Shown here: positions 56,766 through 64,000 of the stretch, piece after piece
Layout: each line of letters opens with the position of its first letter
Position numbering within the stretch: position 1 is the stretch's first letter
Assembly: GCF_004194535.1 (NCBI RefSeq)
Contig: NZ_CP025781.1
Span: 1-64,000, forward strand
Direction of reading: 5' to 3'
DNA from: Iodobacter fluviatilis
GTDB taxonomy: Bacteria > Pseudomonadota > Gammaproteobacteria > Burkholderiales > Chitinibacteraceae
DNA: 64,000 nucleotides
Program-made: the position numbers and the translations under genes
Notes under the pieces: generated by a model
Databases searched by the model: none
The model's input: only the letters and a program-made list of their open reading frames with translations
Told to the model about the DNA's origin: nothing

Positions 56766-57053
56766 GTGTCTTTAAACAGCGATCATTATGCAAAGCTCGG
56801 CGTGCCCCCCAATGCCAGTATCGATCTGATTAAATCGGCCTACCGCAAAAACGCGGCGAAATTTCACCCAGACAAAAATCCTGACCCGGCTGCGCCAGCA
56901 CGCTTTCGAGAGATCCAAGAAGCCTATGAGGTTTTAAGCGATGTCACCCGCCGTAAAGCTTACGATAATTACCGGCAGCGCAGCCTGATTGATAATCCCC
57001 TCGAAATTGCCCAAGAAATTTCGGCGTTCTATATACAAGGCATATTAAATTGA
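56766..57053 (+). CDS. Small J-domain protein
   Basis: 95 residues from GTG 56766, with GAGGA seven bases upstream. Residues ~5-68 are a J-domain with the HPD motif in [11 protein letters not shown], which stimulates DnaK ATPase. The remainder ([19 protein letters not shown]) is a short helical tail with no zinc or client domain. Heads a four-gene operon whose other members are unrecognised, so it probably recruits Hsp70 to them. Confidence 0.85.
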   Translation: MSLNSDHYAKLGVPPNASIDLIKSAYRKNAAKFHPDKNPDPAAPARFREIQEAYEVLSDVTRRKAYDNYRQRSLIDNPLEIAQEISAFYIQGILN

Positions 57054-57592
57054 GTTTTTCCCCTTATTTTGAAGAACTAACATCGGCGTATAGCGCAGAG
57101 CTTGACGATTTAATGACCGACTCTGAAGGCCGCTCTGCCATCAAAAAGCGCCTAAACGAGAAGCGCAAGCAATTTGAAGCGCTACTGCCCATGATTGAAT
57201 TCAGCCCCGAAATGGTGGCGGTAACGTTCTACAACGCATTTAGCTTTCACGCGCCGCAAATGATGCGCACCCTGATGCGTAGCGAGCCTGATGACGATGA
57301 TTTTTTGGTTTGGGAGGAGATCAAAGACAATCTAAGTATTGCTGATTGGGCCCAACCCTTAGTTGATGCTGCGATAGAAGCCGACGGGGGCGATGTGTTT
57401 TTAGTGAGCAGCGCCGCACTCGAATTCCACCGTCTTCATGACTCGCACAGCGCGGCCAAAAGCGCCTCAGCAGAGCCAGACGAGCATGATACTGAGGGTG
57501 ATGATAATGATGAGCAAGAGAGCGATGATTTAGGCGAATCCGGCTCAAACTGGCTGGCCGAGCAAGGCTTTGAAACCATAGACGCAAATTAA
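57050..57592 (+). CDS. Hypothetical acidic protein, J-domain operon
   Basis: 180 residues from TTG 57050, overlapping the J-domain stop (TTGA). The first ~120 residues are helical. The last ~50 are very acidic and low-complexity ([19 protein letters not shown]). No family recognised and no export signal. Confidence 0.65.
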   Translation: MSFSPYFEELTSAYSAELDDLMTDSEGRSAIKKRLNEKRKQFEALLPMIEFSPEMVAVTFYNAFSFHAPQMMRTLMRSEPDDDDFLVWEEIKDNLSIADWAQPLVDAAIEADGGDVFLVSSAALEFHRLHDSHSAAKSASAEPDEHDTEGDDNDEQESDDLGESGSNWLAEQGFETIDAN

Positions 57593-57600
57593 GGACGATC

Positions 57601-58371
57601 ATGCATCCAGCAATTATCAATGCCTCAAAGCTCATTCTAGTCGGCAACATTAGCGGCGCAGAAAAAGCGCTATCTGACATTGCTGACGAGCATGGCGATC
57701 ATGCTTTGTCCGTTATTTTAGAAGATGTTGCTCCTAAGGATTTGCTGGCCATCTTGCGTGAATATGACTCAGCCAAAGAAACGGTGCTCAGTCTAGTCGT
57801 CTCTCCCGAGCAATTTGCCCGAGCAGTAGTGCTGGATAAGCTCTATGGTGAGCGCAATAAAGACAAGCTGCGCGGCATGATGAATGCGGTAATTTACAAG
57901 CACGCCGATACCGCACCGGATTATCTAGAAGCCATTTTTGAGCAAAAAGGCGGCGCAGGTATTCTGGCCGATTATTTTGAGGGACATTATGAAGTTGCGC
58001 TCAATTTCATTCTGCGCGCCCACTTAGAAACCACGCCATTGCCGTTTTTAGACGACGAAAATATCCTTGATCCAGAAGAAATCAGTGCGTTTTTTGAGGT
58101 TTTTTACTCCAGCGAAAACATCATGGACAAGGTTGACTGGGGCTACTCCCGCACCGAACTTGCTGACAATGATTGGAAAGAAACGTTGTGGATTTTATTT
58201 CACGAGGTTCCCGATGCTTTCGATCATCTTATCGATGAAGTACAAAGCCGGATGCTGGCAGCCTGCCAACGCGCAGCACAAAAAACCGAGATCAACCCTG
58301 AAGCCTTGGATAAACTATTGCAAGCCATCTGCAACAGTAGCAACGACGATATTGAAGAGTCTGCAATTTAA
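57601..58371 (+). CDS. Hypothetical protein, J-domain operon
   Basis: 256 residues, eight bases after the previous gene. All-helical by pattern, acidic, no signal or membrane helix. Contains ISGAEKALSDIADEHGDHAL and a later LDDENILDPEEISAFFEVFY. Not recognised. Its stop overlaps the next start (TAATG). Confidence 0.65.
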   Translation: MHPAIINASKLILVGNISGAEKALSDIADEHGDHALSVILEDVAPKDLLAILREYDSAKETVLSLVVSPEQFARAVVLDKLYGERNKDKLRGMMNAVIYKHADTAPDYLEAIFEQKGGAGILADYFEGHYEVALNFILRAHLETTPLPFLDDENILDPEEISAFFEVFYSSENIMDKVDWGYSRTELADNDWKETLWILFHEVPDAFDHLIDEVQSRMLAACQRAAQKTEINPEALDKLLQAICNSSNDDIEESAI

Positions 58372-59582
58372 TGGGTACAGCTTCCACTGCAATTTCAACT
58401 TTTGACCAGCGCCGTTTTTTTGACAAAGCCTTGAGCTACGGCGTAGCACAAGGTCTTATTTCGCCTGAGCGTTGCACCACGATCCAAGCCGATTTAGCCA
58501 AGGGCGTCGTGCAAATCGCCAATTATTTTGGCACAGCTTATTTACGTCCAGATTTAGAGCTCGCGCTGATTCGTACCGTCAATTTAATTAGCCTCTATTT
58601 AGAAGATTTATCTAAGGGCGATATCCATATCGCCGCACAATCATTACAAAACAATACCCTGCTATCCCACTCCAAAAAAGGCGCTGATTTACTGCGCAAT
58701 ATTGCGGGGCAGGCACAAAATACCCTACTGATTAAATCGGGCGGTATATCGCTTGATGAGCAGCAATCTTATTTAAACATCATGAGCTCACAAGAGCGTA
58801 TCTCTTGGCCACAATATCAAGCCGATTTACGCGAAGGCCAACTATTACAAAGCAAGATTGATTTAGGCTTTTGGCTAGCAAAAAAGCTAAAACTAGCCAG
58901 CGATGATATTTGCGATGCTGAATCATTAATTTTAAGCAGCATGCTCATGCTTTACGCCAAGGGCAGTGATGAAAAACCACTGCGCCGCGCCGACTATGAT
59001 CGTTATATTAAAATAGCAAAGAAAAAATCGACCACGTTAAATGCTGAGCATCTGGCCGCTTTTTTTAAAGAAACCCCTACGGCGATTCAAACCAGCGCCC
59101 AAGCCGAGATGAATGCCTTTATTCAAAATGAATTGCCAAAAATAAAAACAGGCAATCAGCATGTTGAATCTTATTATTTGCGTGGTGGGCATAATGAAAT
59201 CAGCCTATATGACCAAGCTATTGCAGATAATTGGCAGCGGCTCACTGGCCTTGATTCAGATTCAGAAACGCTTGCCACATTATTGCTATTTAGTGCTTGT
59301 GAGCTCCCCTTTAAAGCCGCCATGCTTAAACGGGAAGCCATCACCATTACTCAATATGTTCGGGATCATGGTTTTAACGCCCAAGCCCTTGCAAAGTTTA
59401 TTGATAACCACGTGCCAATGAGCCAGCGTGAGGAAATCAACGATTTTTGGCAAAATGATTTAAAAGCCGAAGCCGAAGCCGCCCTCGCCAACAAAGACCC
59501 TCAATATCCAGATCTTTACATGGAGCGCGCACTCCGATATTTGCAGCAACGCTGCAATGCAAAATGGAAAGGCCGTGCGTAA
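58371..59582 (+). CDS. Hypothetical protein, J-domain operon
   Basis: 403 residues, starting on the last base of the previous stop. Helical and soluble, with SPERCTTIQADLAKGVVQIA near the start and YMERALRYLQQRC at the end. No catalytic motif is recognised. Last gene of the operon, followed by a perfect bidirectional terminator. Confidence 0.65.
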   Translation: MGTASTAISTFDQRRFFDKALSYGVAQGLISPERCTTIQADLAKGVVQIANYFGTAYLRPDLELALIRTVNLISLYLEDLSKGDIHIAAQSLQNNTLLSHSKKGADLLRNIAGQAQNTLLIKSGGISLDEQQSYLNIMSSQERISWPQYQADLREGQLLQSKIDLGFWLAKKLKLASDDICDAESLILSSMLMLYAKGSDEKPLRRADYDRYIKIAKKKSTTLNAEHLAAFFKETPTAIQTSAQAEMNAFIQNELPKIKTGNQHVESYYLRGGHNEISLYDQAIADNWQRLTGLDSDSETLATLLLFSACELPFKAAMLKREAITITQYVRDHGFNAQALAKFIDNHVPMSQREEINDFWQNDLKAEAEAALANKDPQYPDLYMERALRYLQQRCNAKWKGRA

Positions 59583-59590
59583 ATGCAAAT

Positions 59591-59622
59591 AAAAAGGGGA
59601 AAGCCTAGGCTTTCCCCTTTTT
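59591..59622. terminator. Perfect palindromic bidirectional terminator
   Basis: A 32-bp perfect palindrome centred on CCTAGG, with AAAAA at one end and TTTTT at the other, between the J-domain operon and the convergent small gene. Confidence 0.9.
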
Positions 59623-59663
59623 ATTTATCTACTCTAAAAAACCACTTAGAGTAATGCTAAAGC

Positions 59664-59933
59664 TTATACCAAGCCTTTTTGCAGCAATTCAGTGACCAGC
59701 TCAGCCAAAGTAATTTGGCGTTTTTCTGCTGTGGCGTGCAATTCTTTAATCAGATCGCCGTTCAGCTTTACTGCAAATGGCACCAAACCTGCTGCTTGAT
59801 CTAATTTACGTTGTTCGCGTTTATCCATTACTTTTGCCGCTTCCTGACCAAAACGTCCCGGAGTCCGTTCTTTTCGATTTTGTTCGTCGGATTTAAACCC
59901 GTCTAGTTTATACAACTGAAATTTACTTAACAT
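59664..59933 (-). CDS. Small protein with ribbon-helix-helix-like C-terminus
   Basis: 89 residues from ATG 59933 (MLSKFQLYKLDG). The C-terminal half (VPFAVKLNGDLIKELHATAE, then RQITLAELVTELLQKGL) has a strand-helix-helix pattern resembling ribbon-helix-helix DNA-binding proteins. The basic N-terminal half is disordered-looking. A small regulator is possible; not identified. Confidence 0.6.
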   Translation of the reverse strand: MLSKFQLYKLDGFKSDEQNRKERTPGRFGQEAAKVMDKREQRKLDQAAGLVPFAVKLNGDLIKELHATAEKRQITLAELVTELLQKGLV

Positions 59934-60147
59934 TTGCACCCTCTTTCATTCTACAGCTATGACTCGTGATCATTTTTTTAAGCACTTAAGTATAACCGTA
60001 ACCCATCCAGTAGCCAGTTCAAACACAAACGAGCGCCAAGATAAAAAAACCAAGGGCGAAGAATGCGGTGTTTTTGCGATCGAAGCAAGGCACAAAAGTA
60101 AAAATACAAAAACAGCCTGCTGTTTTATCCGCTATCTGCTCTATTGA

Positions 60148-60285
60148 TCAGAATAAATCACGATCATCTGGCATTAAGTCAGTTAATAAGCCCATGAATA
60201 GAAAAAACAGGCAGAATACGCCCCCGATCGCCAGTAGCCTGCCAAATAGACTCCTATGACAAACCCTTTGATTTATCACGCTCAC
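60148..60285 (-). CDS. Possible 45-residue membrane protein
   Basis: An in-frame GTG at 60285 leads through GRLLAIGGVFCLFFLFMGLL to TDLMPDDRDLF and a stop. It has one strong membrane helix, and an acidic end. The start overlaps the ykgJ gene start head-to-head and has only a weak ribosome site (GGGG), so existence is uncertain. The rest of 59940-60255 holds nothing else. Confidence 0.35.
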   Translation of the reverse strand: MSVINQRVCHRSLFGRLLAIGGVFCLFFLFMGLLTDLMPDDRDLF

Positions 60286-60675
60286 CCCGAAAACCCAGCC
60301 ACTTGGATTAAATTTCGGGATGATTTATGCCAAAACTGCCAATCATCCTGTTGCACCATGCCGGTAGAAGTAAAACTAAGCGATTTAGTGCGCATGAATC
60401 TGGTTGATGCTTTTGAAGCCGAAGGCGAGCCACCTAAGCAAATCGCCAAGCGCTTAACAAAAGCGGGCATCATTGATCACTTTAATTTTAAAAACAGCAT
60501 TTACACGCTGAAGCGCAAATCCAATGGTGATTGCCGCTATTTAGATCTAAAAACCCGGCTATGCACGATCTACGAGCAGCGTCCCAACACCTGTCGTAAC
60601 CATCCGCGTATTGGCCCTCGCCCAGGCTATTGCGCTTATCGCAGCCGTGCGGCCAGCTTATTGATTGGTAGTTAG
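60256..60675 (+). CDS. YkgJ-family cysteine-cluster protein
   Basis: 139 residues. The YkgJ (PF03692) pattern is present: CQNCQSSCC near residue 25, and later CRYLDLKTRLCTIYEQRPNTC with CAY near the end. Binds zinc or an iron-sulfur centre; function not known. Confidence 0.85.
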   Translation: MTNPLIYHAHPENPATWIKFRDDLCQNCQSSCCTMPVEVKLSDLVRMNLVDAFEAEGEPPKQIAKRLTKAGIIDHFNFKNSIYTLKRKSNGDCRYLDLKTRLCTIYEQRPNTCRNHPRIGPRPGYCAYRSRAASLLIGS

Positions 60676-60719
60676 ACCCAGCTCAACGCACATCCCCGCA
60701 GGCGTTTTACACTGAGGGG

Positions 60720-61259
60720 ATGAAACCAGTCCTTATCCTATATGCCAGCTATGATGGCCAAGCCCAGCGGATCGCTAGAACACTCGCACTTTATCTTTCT
60801 CACCACGCTCTAGCTGTTGAGCTATGTGATATAAAACAACCGCCTAGCCAATACGATAATTGCAGCGCCATCATTATGGTTGCTGCAGTACGCTATGGGC
60901 GGCATTTGCCAGAGGTCGCCACGTTTTTGCGTAGCGCACCCCGCCAGATTCAACATATCCCATTGGCCATTGCATCGGTTAGCCTAAGCGCCCGCAAGGG
61001 CAATGGCGCCCCCAATAACTACTTAAGAAAACTCATTTCACAATTTAATCTAACGCCCTTTGCGGTGATTGCCTTAGCTGGCAAGCTTGATTACCCGCGC
61101 TATAGCTGGCTAGATAGGCAAATGATTCGTTTCATCATGTATTTAAGCGGCGGCCCCAGCGATGGTCGCTGTAGTGTGGAATACACGGATTGGCAACAGC
61201 TGGCCGTGTTCGCACAAAAAATCACCACGCATCTTTGCCTGCCAACTCCCGATGAATAG
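60720..61259 (+). CDS. hemG: Flavodoxin-type protoporphyrinogen oxidase-like protein
   Basis: 179 residues. Flavodoxin-like start (ILYASYDGQAQRIA, phosphate loop) and MVAAVRYGRHLPEV; GKLDYPRYSWLDRQMIRFIM matches HemG. HemG oxidises protoporphyrinogen IX using menaquinone/ubiquinone and supports anaerobic haem synthesis. 44 bp past ykgJ. Confidence 0.8.
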   Translation: MKPVLILYASYDGQAQRIARTLALYLSHHALAVELCDIKQPPSQYDNCSAIIMVAAVRYGRHLPEVATFLRSAPRQIQHIPLAIASVSLSARKGNGAPNNYLRKLISQFNLTPFAVIALAGKLDYPRYSWLDRQMIRFIMYLSGGPSDGRCSVEYTDWQQLAVFAQKITTHLCLPTPDE

Positions 61260-61294
61260 TAAACTGCGCCCCAAAGCCATCACAGAGAACCAAC

Positions 61295-62305
61295 ATGAGC
61301 AGCAACACCATTGCCAACCTAATTAGCCACCAGATCAATAAAGAAGCGCACGGCCCCGTTAGCCTGCGTTTAAGCAGCAAGGAAATCAGCCCAACACCTG
61401 CCGCGCAAAGGCTGGTTGACCAGCTCAGCCAGCTGTATGTGCAGCGCATGGGCAAAGGATTTGGGAGCTTCGAGACTGACGAGGAAAGCTTCCCCATTCA
61501 AGCCATGATTCGCCGCCATTTAAACGATGCTAGCGTCGATTTTTACACGCTATCGTGCCAAATGATGCAGCACCTGCAAACGCGGCTAGAGCAAGAGCCT
61601 CTGGCCAGTGGCGGCTACGTGCTGATTGCACGAGTAAAAGCCGATGGCAGCGATTATTTACTCTTCACCATCTTGTCTGAAGTCATGGGCACCAAGCTTA
61701 ACGAAGACTTAGACATTGCCGATAGCCTTTATCTAGATACCGCCAATTTAAAAGTGGCAGGTAAGATTGATCTGCAAGCTTGGCAAAATGGCACTGAACG
61801 CTATATCAGCTTTTTACGTGGCCGAGGCGATGTCGCCCATTACTTTAAATCATTTTTAGGCTGTAATGATGTGGTGGTGGCGCTGAAAGAAACTCAAAAA
61901 CTAGTGCAAGGCCTTAGCCAATTTGCAGAAGAGCAACAGCTTCCCGCCACAGAACGCGATCAGCTATTTGAGCGTGCGCATCAATACCTAGACGAGCTAG
62001 GTAATGCCAGTTGCCCAGTAACACGGGCACAAGTCGCAGAACAAGCTTGGCCTGATGCACCGCAGCAATTACAGAATGTACTGGATAATCAAGCCGTTGA
62101 AATCAGCGATGGCTTTGTGCCCGATCGCCGCGCCATTAAACCGCTACGCACCTTTAAAACCAAGGCCCCGCACTGGAAGCTAGAATTCGATCGCAGCAGC
62201 CTGCGCTCGGGCGCGGTGCATTACAACCCAGAAAACGATACGCTGGTGCTATCTAATATCCCAGAAGAAATGCGTAAAGAGCTCTTAGCTGAAACCAAAT
62301 CTTAA
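61295..62305 (+). CDS. ndpA: Nucleoid-associated protein NdpA (YejK)
   Basis: 336 residues of the YejK/NdpA family: starts ANLISHQINKEAHGPVSLRL, contains SLYLDTANLKVAGKIDL, GRGDVAHYFKSFLGC, and a WKLEFD end. Binds the nucleoid; the precise role is unknown. Followed by ~180 bp without a gene. Confidence 0.93.
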   Translation: MSSNTIANLISHQINKEAHGPVSLRLSSKEISPTPAAQRLVDQLSQLYVQRMGKGFGSFETDEESFPIQAMIRRHLNDASVDFYTLSCQMMQHLQTRLEQEPLASGGYVLIARVKADGSDYLLFTILSEVMGTKLNEDLDIADSLYLDTANLKVAGKIDLQAWQNGTERYISFLRGRGDVAHYFKSFLGCNDVVVALKETQKLVQGLSQFAEEQQLPATERDQLFERAHQYLDELGNASCPVTRAQVAEQAWPDAPQQLQNVLDNQAVEISDGFVPDRRAIKPLRTFKTKAPHWKLEFDRSSLRSGAVHYNPENDTLVLSNIPEEMRKELLAETKS

Positions 62306-62565
62306 GCAACAACACGACTTATATTGCATTGCAATAAAATTCAACTAAACTAGCTTGGCTAGCCTGAGCAAGCATCAGGCCACTTTATTAAAGTGGCCTT
62401 ACCCTCAAGCCAGCCAAGCCACGGGCAATATGTAATATTGCATACACAAAGAATTGGCGTAATATCTTTAAACTGTAATCAATAACAGCGATGCTAGGCG
62501 ATGTGACCGGCTCCTTTATCAGGAGTCTCAGTGATCAAACGGTAACCCTCAAAAAAGGTACTCCC

Positions 62566-62760
62566 ATGACTCTGCCTTCTACGTTCAAAACCCCTCGCCA
62601 GCGCCGTCAGCTGGAGCAATCTCAGCGCAATATGGAAATCGTCGTGATGGGGCTTCACCGGCAACAATTTGAAGCGAGGCGTCAAATACGCAACGAGCTG
62701 GCAGATCGTGCCGCCGCCAAAGCAGAGAAAGCATTAGATTACTTAGAAGATATAAAATAA
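62566..62760 (+). CDS. Hypothetical small basic protein
   Basis: 64 residues from ATG 62566 (MTLPSTFKTPRQRRQ), with AAAGGT upstream; 25 more codons are open upstream. It is charged with coiled-coil-like helices. No family recognised. Followed by a strong terminator, which supports a real gene. Confidence 0.5.
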   Translation: MTLPSTFKTPRQRRQLEQSQRNMEIVVMGLHRQQFEARRQIRNELADRAAAKAEKALDYLEDIK

Positions 62761-62763
62761 TAC

Positions 62764-62797
62764 AAAAAAGCCACGATTTAAGCATCGTGGCTTTTTT
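62764..62797. terminator. Bidirectional terminator
   Basis: AAAAAAGCCACGAT and ATCGTGGCTTTTTT are perfect inverted copies around a six-base loop, between the small gene (plus) and the convergent GNAT gene (minus). Confidence 0.9.
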
Positions 62798-62816
62798 ATT
62801 GAACAAACAACAATCA

Positions 62817-63314
62817 CTAAGCGGCCAGTAATTTACGCTCATAAACTACATAATCACGGCTAGGCTGCCAACCTGCGTTTTTATATAAAGATAAGGCATC
62901 TTTTTCGCTAGCAGCGGATTCCATTTCCATATAGACCACATGCTGCTGGGCGGCGAAATCTTCGGTGGCTTTAATCAGCGCACGCCCTACACCACGATGC
63001 CGTGATTCTTTAGTTACATATAAATCATTCAGCAATAAAGTTTTTTGCATACGCAATGAAGAGATATTCCAATACAGCTGAGCAAAGCCCACCGTTTTAG
63101 TGCCTTCACATGCGGTAAATAATACCGAGTCACCACTTTTTAGGCGTTCAATTAAAAATTGATGCCCTGCTTCTAAATCTGTGGCTTGATTAAAATGCTG
63201 ACGATACTCATCAAATAAAGCCCATGCCCCCCATAAACGCCAGATTTCATGCAGATCATCTAGATTAGCTTGGCGAATAGTCAGTGTGCTTCCATCACTT
63301 AATAAGGTATTCAT
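62817..63314 (-). CDS. GNAT family N-acetyltransferase
   Basis: 165 residues from ATG 63314 (MNTLLSDGSTLTIRQA); a longer in-frame start at 63356 exists. The acetyl-CoA motif is LLNDLYVTKESRHRGVGRALIKA. General family known to modify amines on varied substrates. Divergent from the LysR gene. Confidence 0.88.
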   Translation of the reverse strand: MNTLLSDGSTLTIRQANLDDLHEIWRLWGAWALFDEYRQHFNQATDLEAGHQFLIERLKSGDSVLFTACEGTKTVGFAQLYWNISSLRMQKTLLLNDLYVTKESRHRGVGRALIKATEDFAAQQHVVYMEMESAASEKDALSLYKNAGWQPSRDYVVYERKLLAA

Positions 63315-63452
63315 TTTTTTATCCAGATAAATCGCAGCGCTTGGCGAGGCAATCATTTAATTCGATGTCATACTTTGTTTGATGCTTAACATTCAAACAC
63401 AAGCTTGATTTGTGGTAAAACAAGCAATTCTTATGTTGCATAAGCCAAACTG

Positions 63453-64000
63453 ATGCTTGACTATAAATTACTAGAAGCGCTGGAAATGGTGGTAAAGGAA
63501 AGTAGTTTTGAGCGGGCCGCTAAACGCCTGTTTTTAACCCAGTCAGCCGTATCGCAGCGGATTAAATCCCTAGAAGAAAAGCTCGGCAAAGTCTTGGTGG
63601 TGCGTGATAGCCCCGTGCACGCCACCCGCGCTGGTGAGATGCTGATTGTGCATTTTCGGCACGTCCGCCAGCTAGAAGCGGCCTTGGCCGAGCAAATTGA
63701 TTTTAAAGAGCAAGATTGGCAAAGCGTGCGCCTTGGCGTAAATGCAGATAGCTTGGCCATTGGCTTATTAGATGCCCTCGCCCCACTCTTAGAAAGTGAG
63801 CGCTTACTGCTGGAATGCGTGATTGATGACGAAGGCTATACGCTGGATTTACTGCGTGCGGGCGATGTGGCGGGCTGCATCAGCACCCAAGCCAACGCGG
63901 TCACGGGCTGCGCGGTGCAAAGCCTGGGCAGCATGCCCTATGTATTTGTGGCAACGCCCGCTTTTGCCGAGCGTTATTTTGCCCAAGGCTTTACCCAAAC
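63453..64000 (+). CDS. argP: LysR-family regulator, ArgP-like (runs past the window)
   Basis: Starts at ATG 63453 (MLDYKLLEALEMVVKE) and is open to the end of the window, ~182 residues. The LysR helix-turn-helix is SFERAAKRLFLTQSAVSQRI, as in ArgP/IciA regulators of lysine/arginine export. The C-terminus lies outside. The target exporter is not visible. Confidence 0.85.
   Translation, partial: MLDYKLLEALEMVVKESSFERAAKRLFLTQSAVSQRIKSLEEKLGKVLVVRDSPVHATRAGEMLIVHFRHVRQLEAALAEQIDFKEQDWQSVRLGVNADSLAIGLLDALAPLLESERLLLECVIDDEGYTLDLLRAGDVAGCISTQANAVTGCAVQSLGSMPYVFVATPAFAERYFAQGFTQ

Noticed and set aside
1-64000. CRISPR arrays, tRNA and rRNA genes
   Set aside because: No regularly spaced repeats, cloverleaf-type sequences or rRNA segments were noticed by reading; a tRNAscan/Infernal run would settle it.

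Overview
This 64 kb window looks like the chromosome of a betaproteobacterium, most likely Neisseriales (Chitinibacteraceae-like). That placement rests on recall of protein families and gene order (napFDABC beside a NarX/NarL-type pair, ribB-ribH-nusB-thiL-pgpA, divergent pmbA/darP, ettA, PEP-CTERM protein), not on a database search. No tRNA, rRNA or CRISPR array was seen.

Region 1 (30-12570) is a complete-looking filamentous (inovirus-type) prophage inserted at the 3' end of guaA. It is bounded by a 14-bp direct repeat (30-43 and 12557-12570) that contains the guaA stop codon. Its order is a left accessory segment (broken AbrB-type antitoxin, two unknown genes, an EexN-like small exported protein), a repressor with paired operators, ssDNA-binding protein, HUH replication endonuclease, small coat proteins including a 29-residue one, a frameshifted pIII-like adsorption protein, pVI, Zot/pI ATPase, its own pIV secretin, an AlpA-like regulator and a P4-type tyrosine integrase.

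Region 2 (12560-30666) is mostly core chromosome: guaA, a GNAT enzyme, a secreted PHB depolymerase-like esterase, an MFS transporter, the periplasmic nitrate reductase operon napFDABC, a divergent nitrate-type two-component system, ubiB, an NlpC/P60 hydrolase with a long basic tail, and a Tat-exported phosphoesterase. Two NarL/NarP-like 7-2-7 palindromes lie between napF and the sensor kinase.

Region 3 (30942-40149) is an orphan type VI secretion effector island. It holds a VgrG with a C-terminal adaptor-like extension, a VRR-NUC-type nuclease, a putative immunity protein, and two tandem fragments of a phospholipase D gene. Each PLD fragment follows a 79-bp repeat, and the second unit is interrupted by a 1.9 kb group II intron. 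The undisturbed first unit shows the intron boundaries. A DUF4034-like secreted protein follows.

Region 4 (40164-64000) is mainly housekeeping: HAD and FUSC proteins, pmbA/darP, a decayed HAD gene, mog-type gene, esterase, mtnN, aspA, PEP-CTERM protein, the pgpA-thiL-nusB-ribH-ribB cluster, a decayed riboflavin synthase cut by a small MITE-like element, ettA, a four-gene operon of a J-domain protein with three unrecognised proteins, ykgJ, hemG-like, ndpA, a GNAT gene and the start of an argP-like LysR gene. The J-domain operon and the intron-split effector remnant are the least conventional parts outside the prophage.
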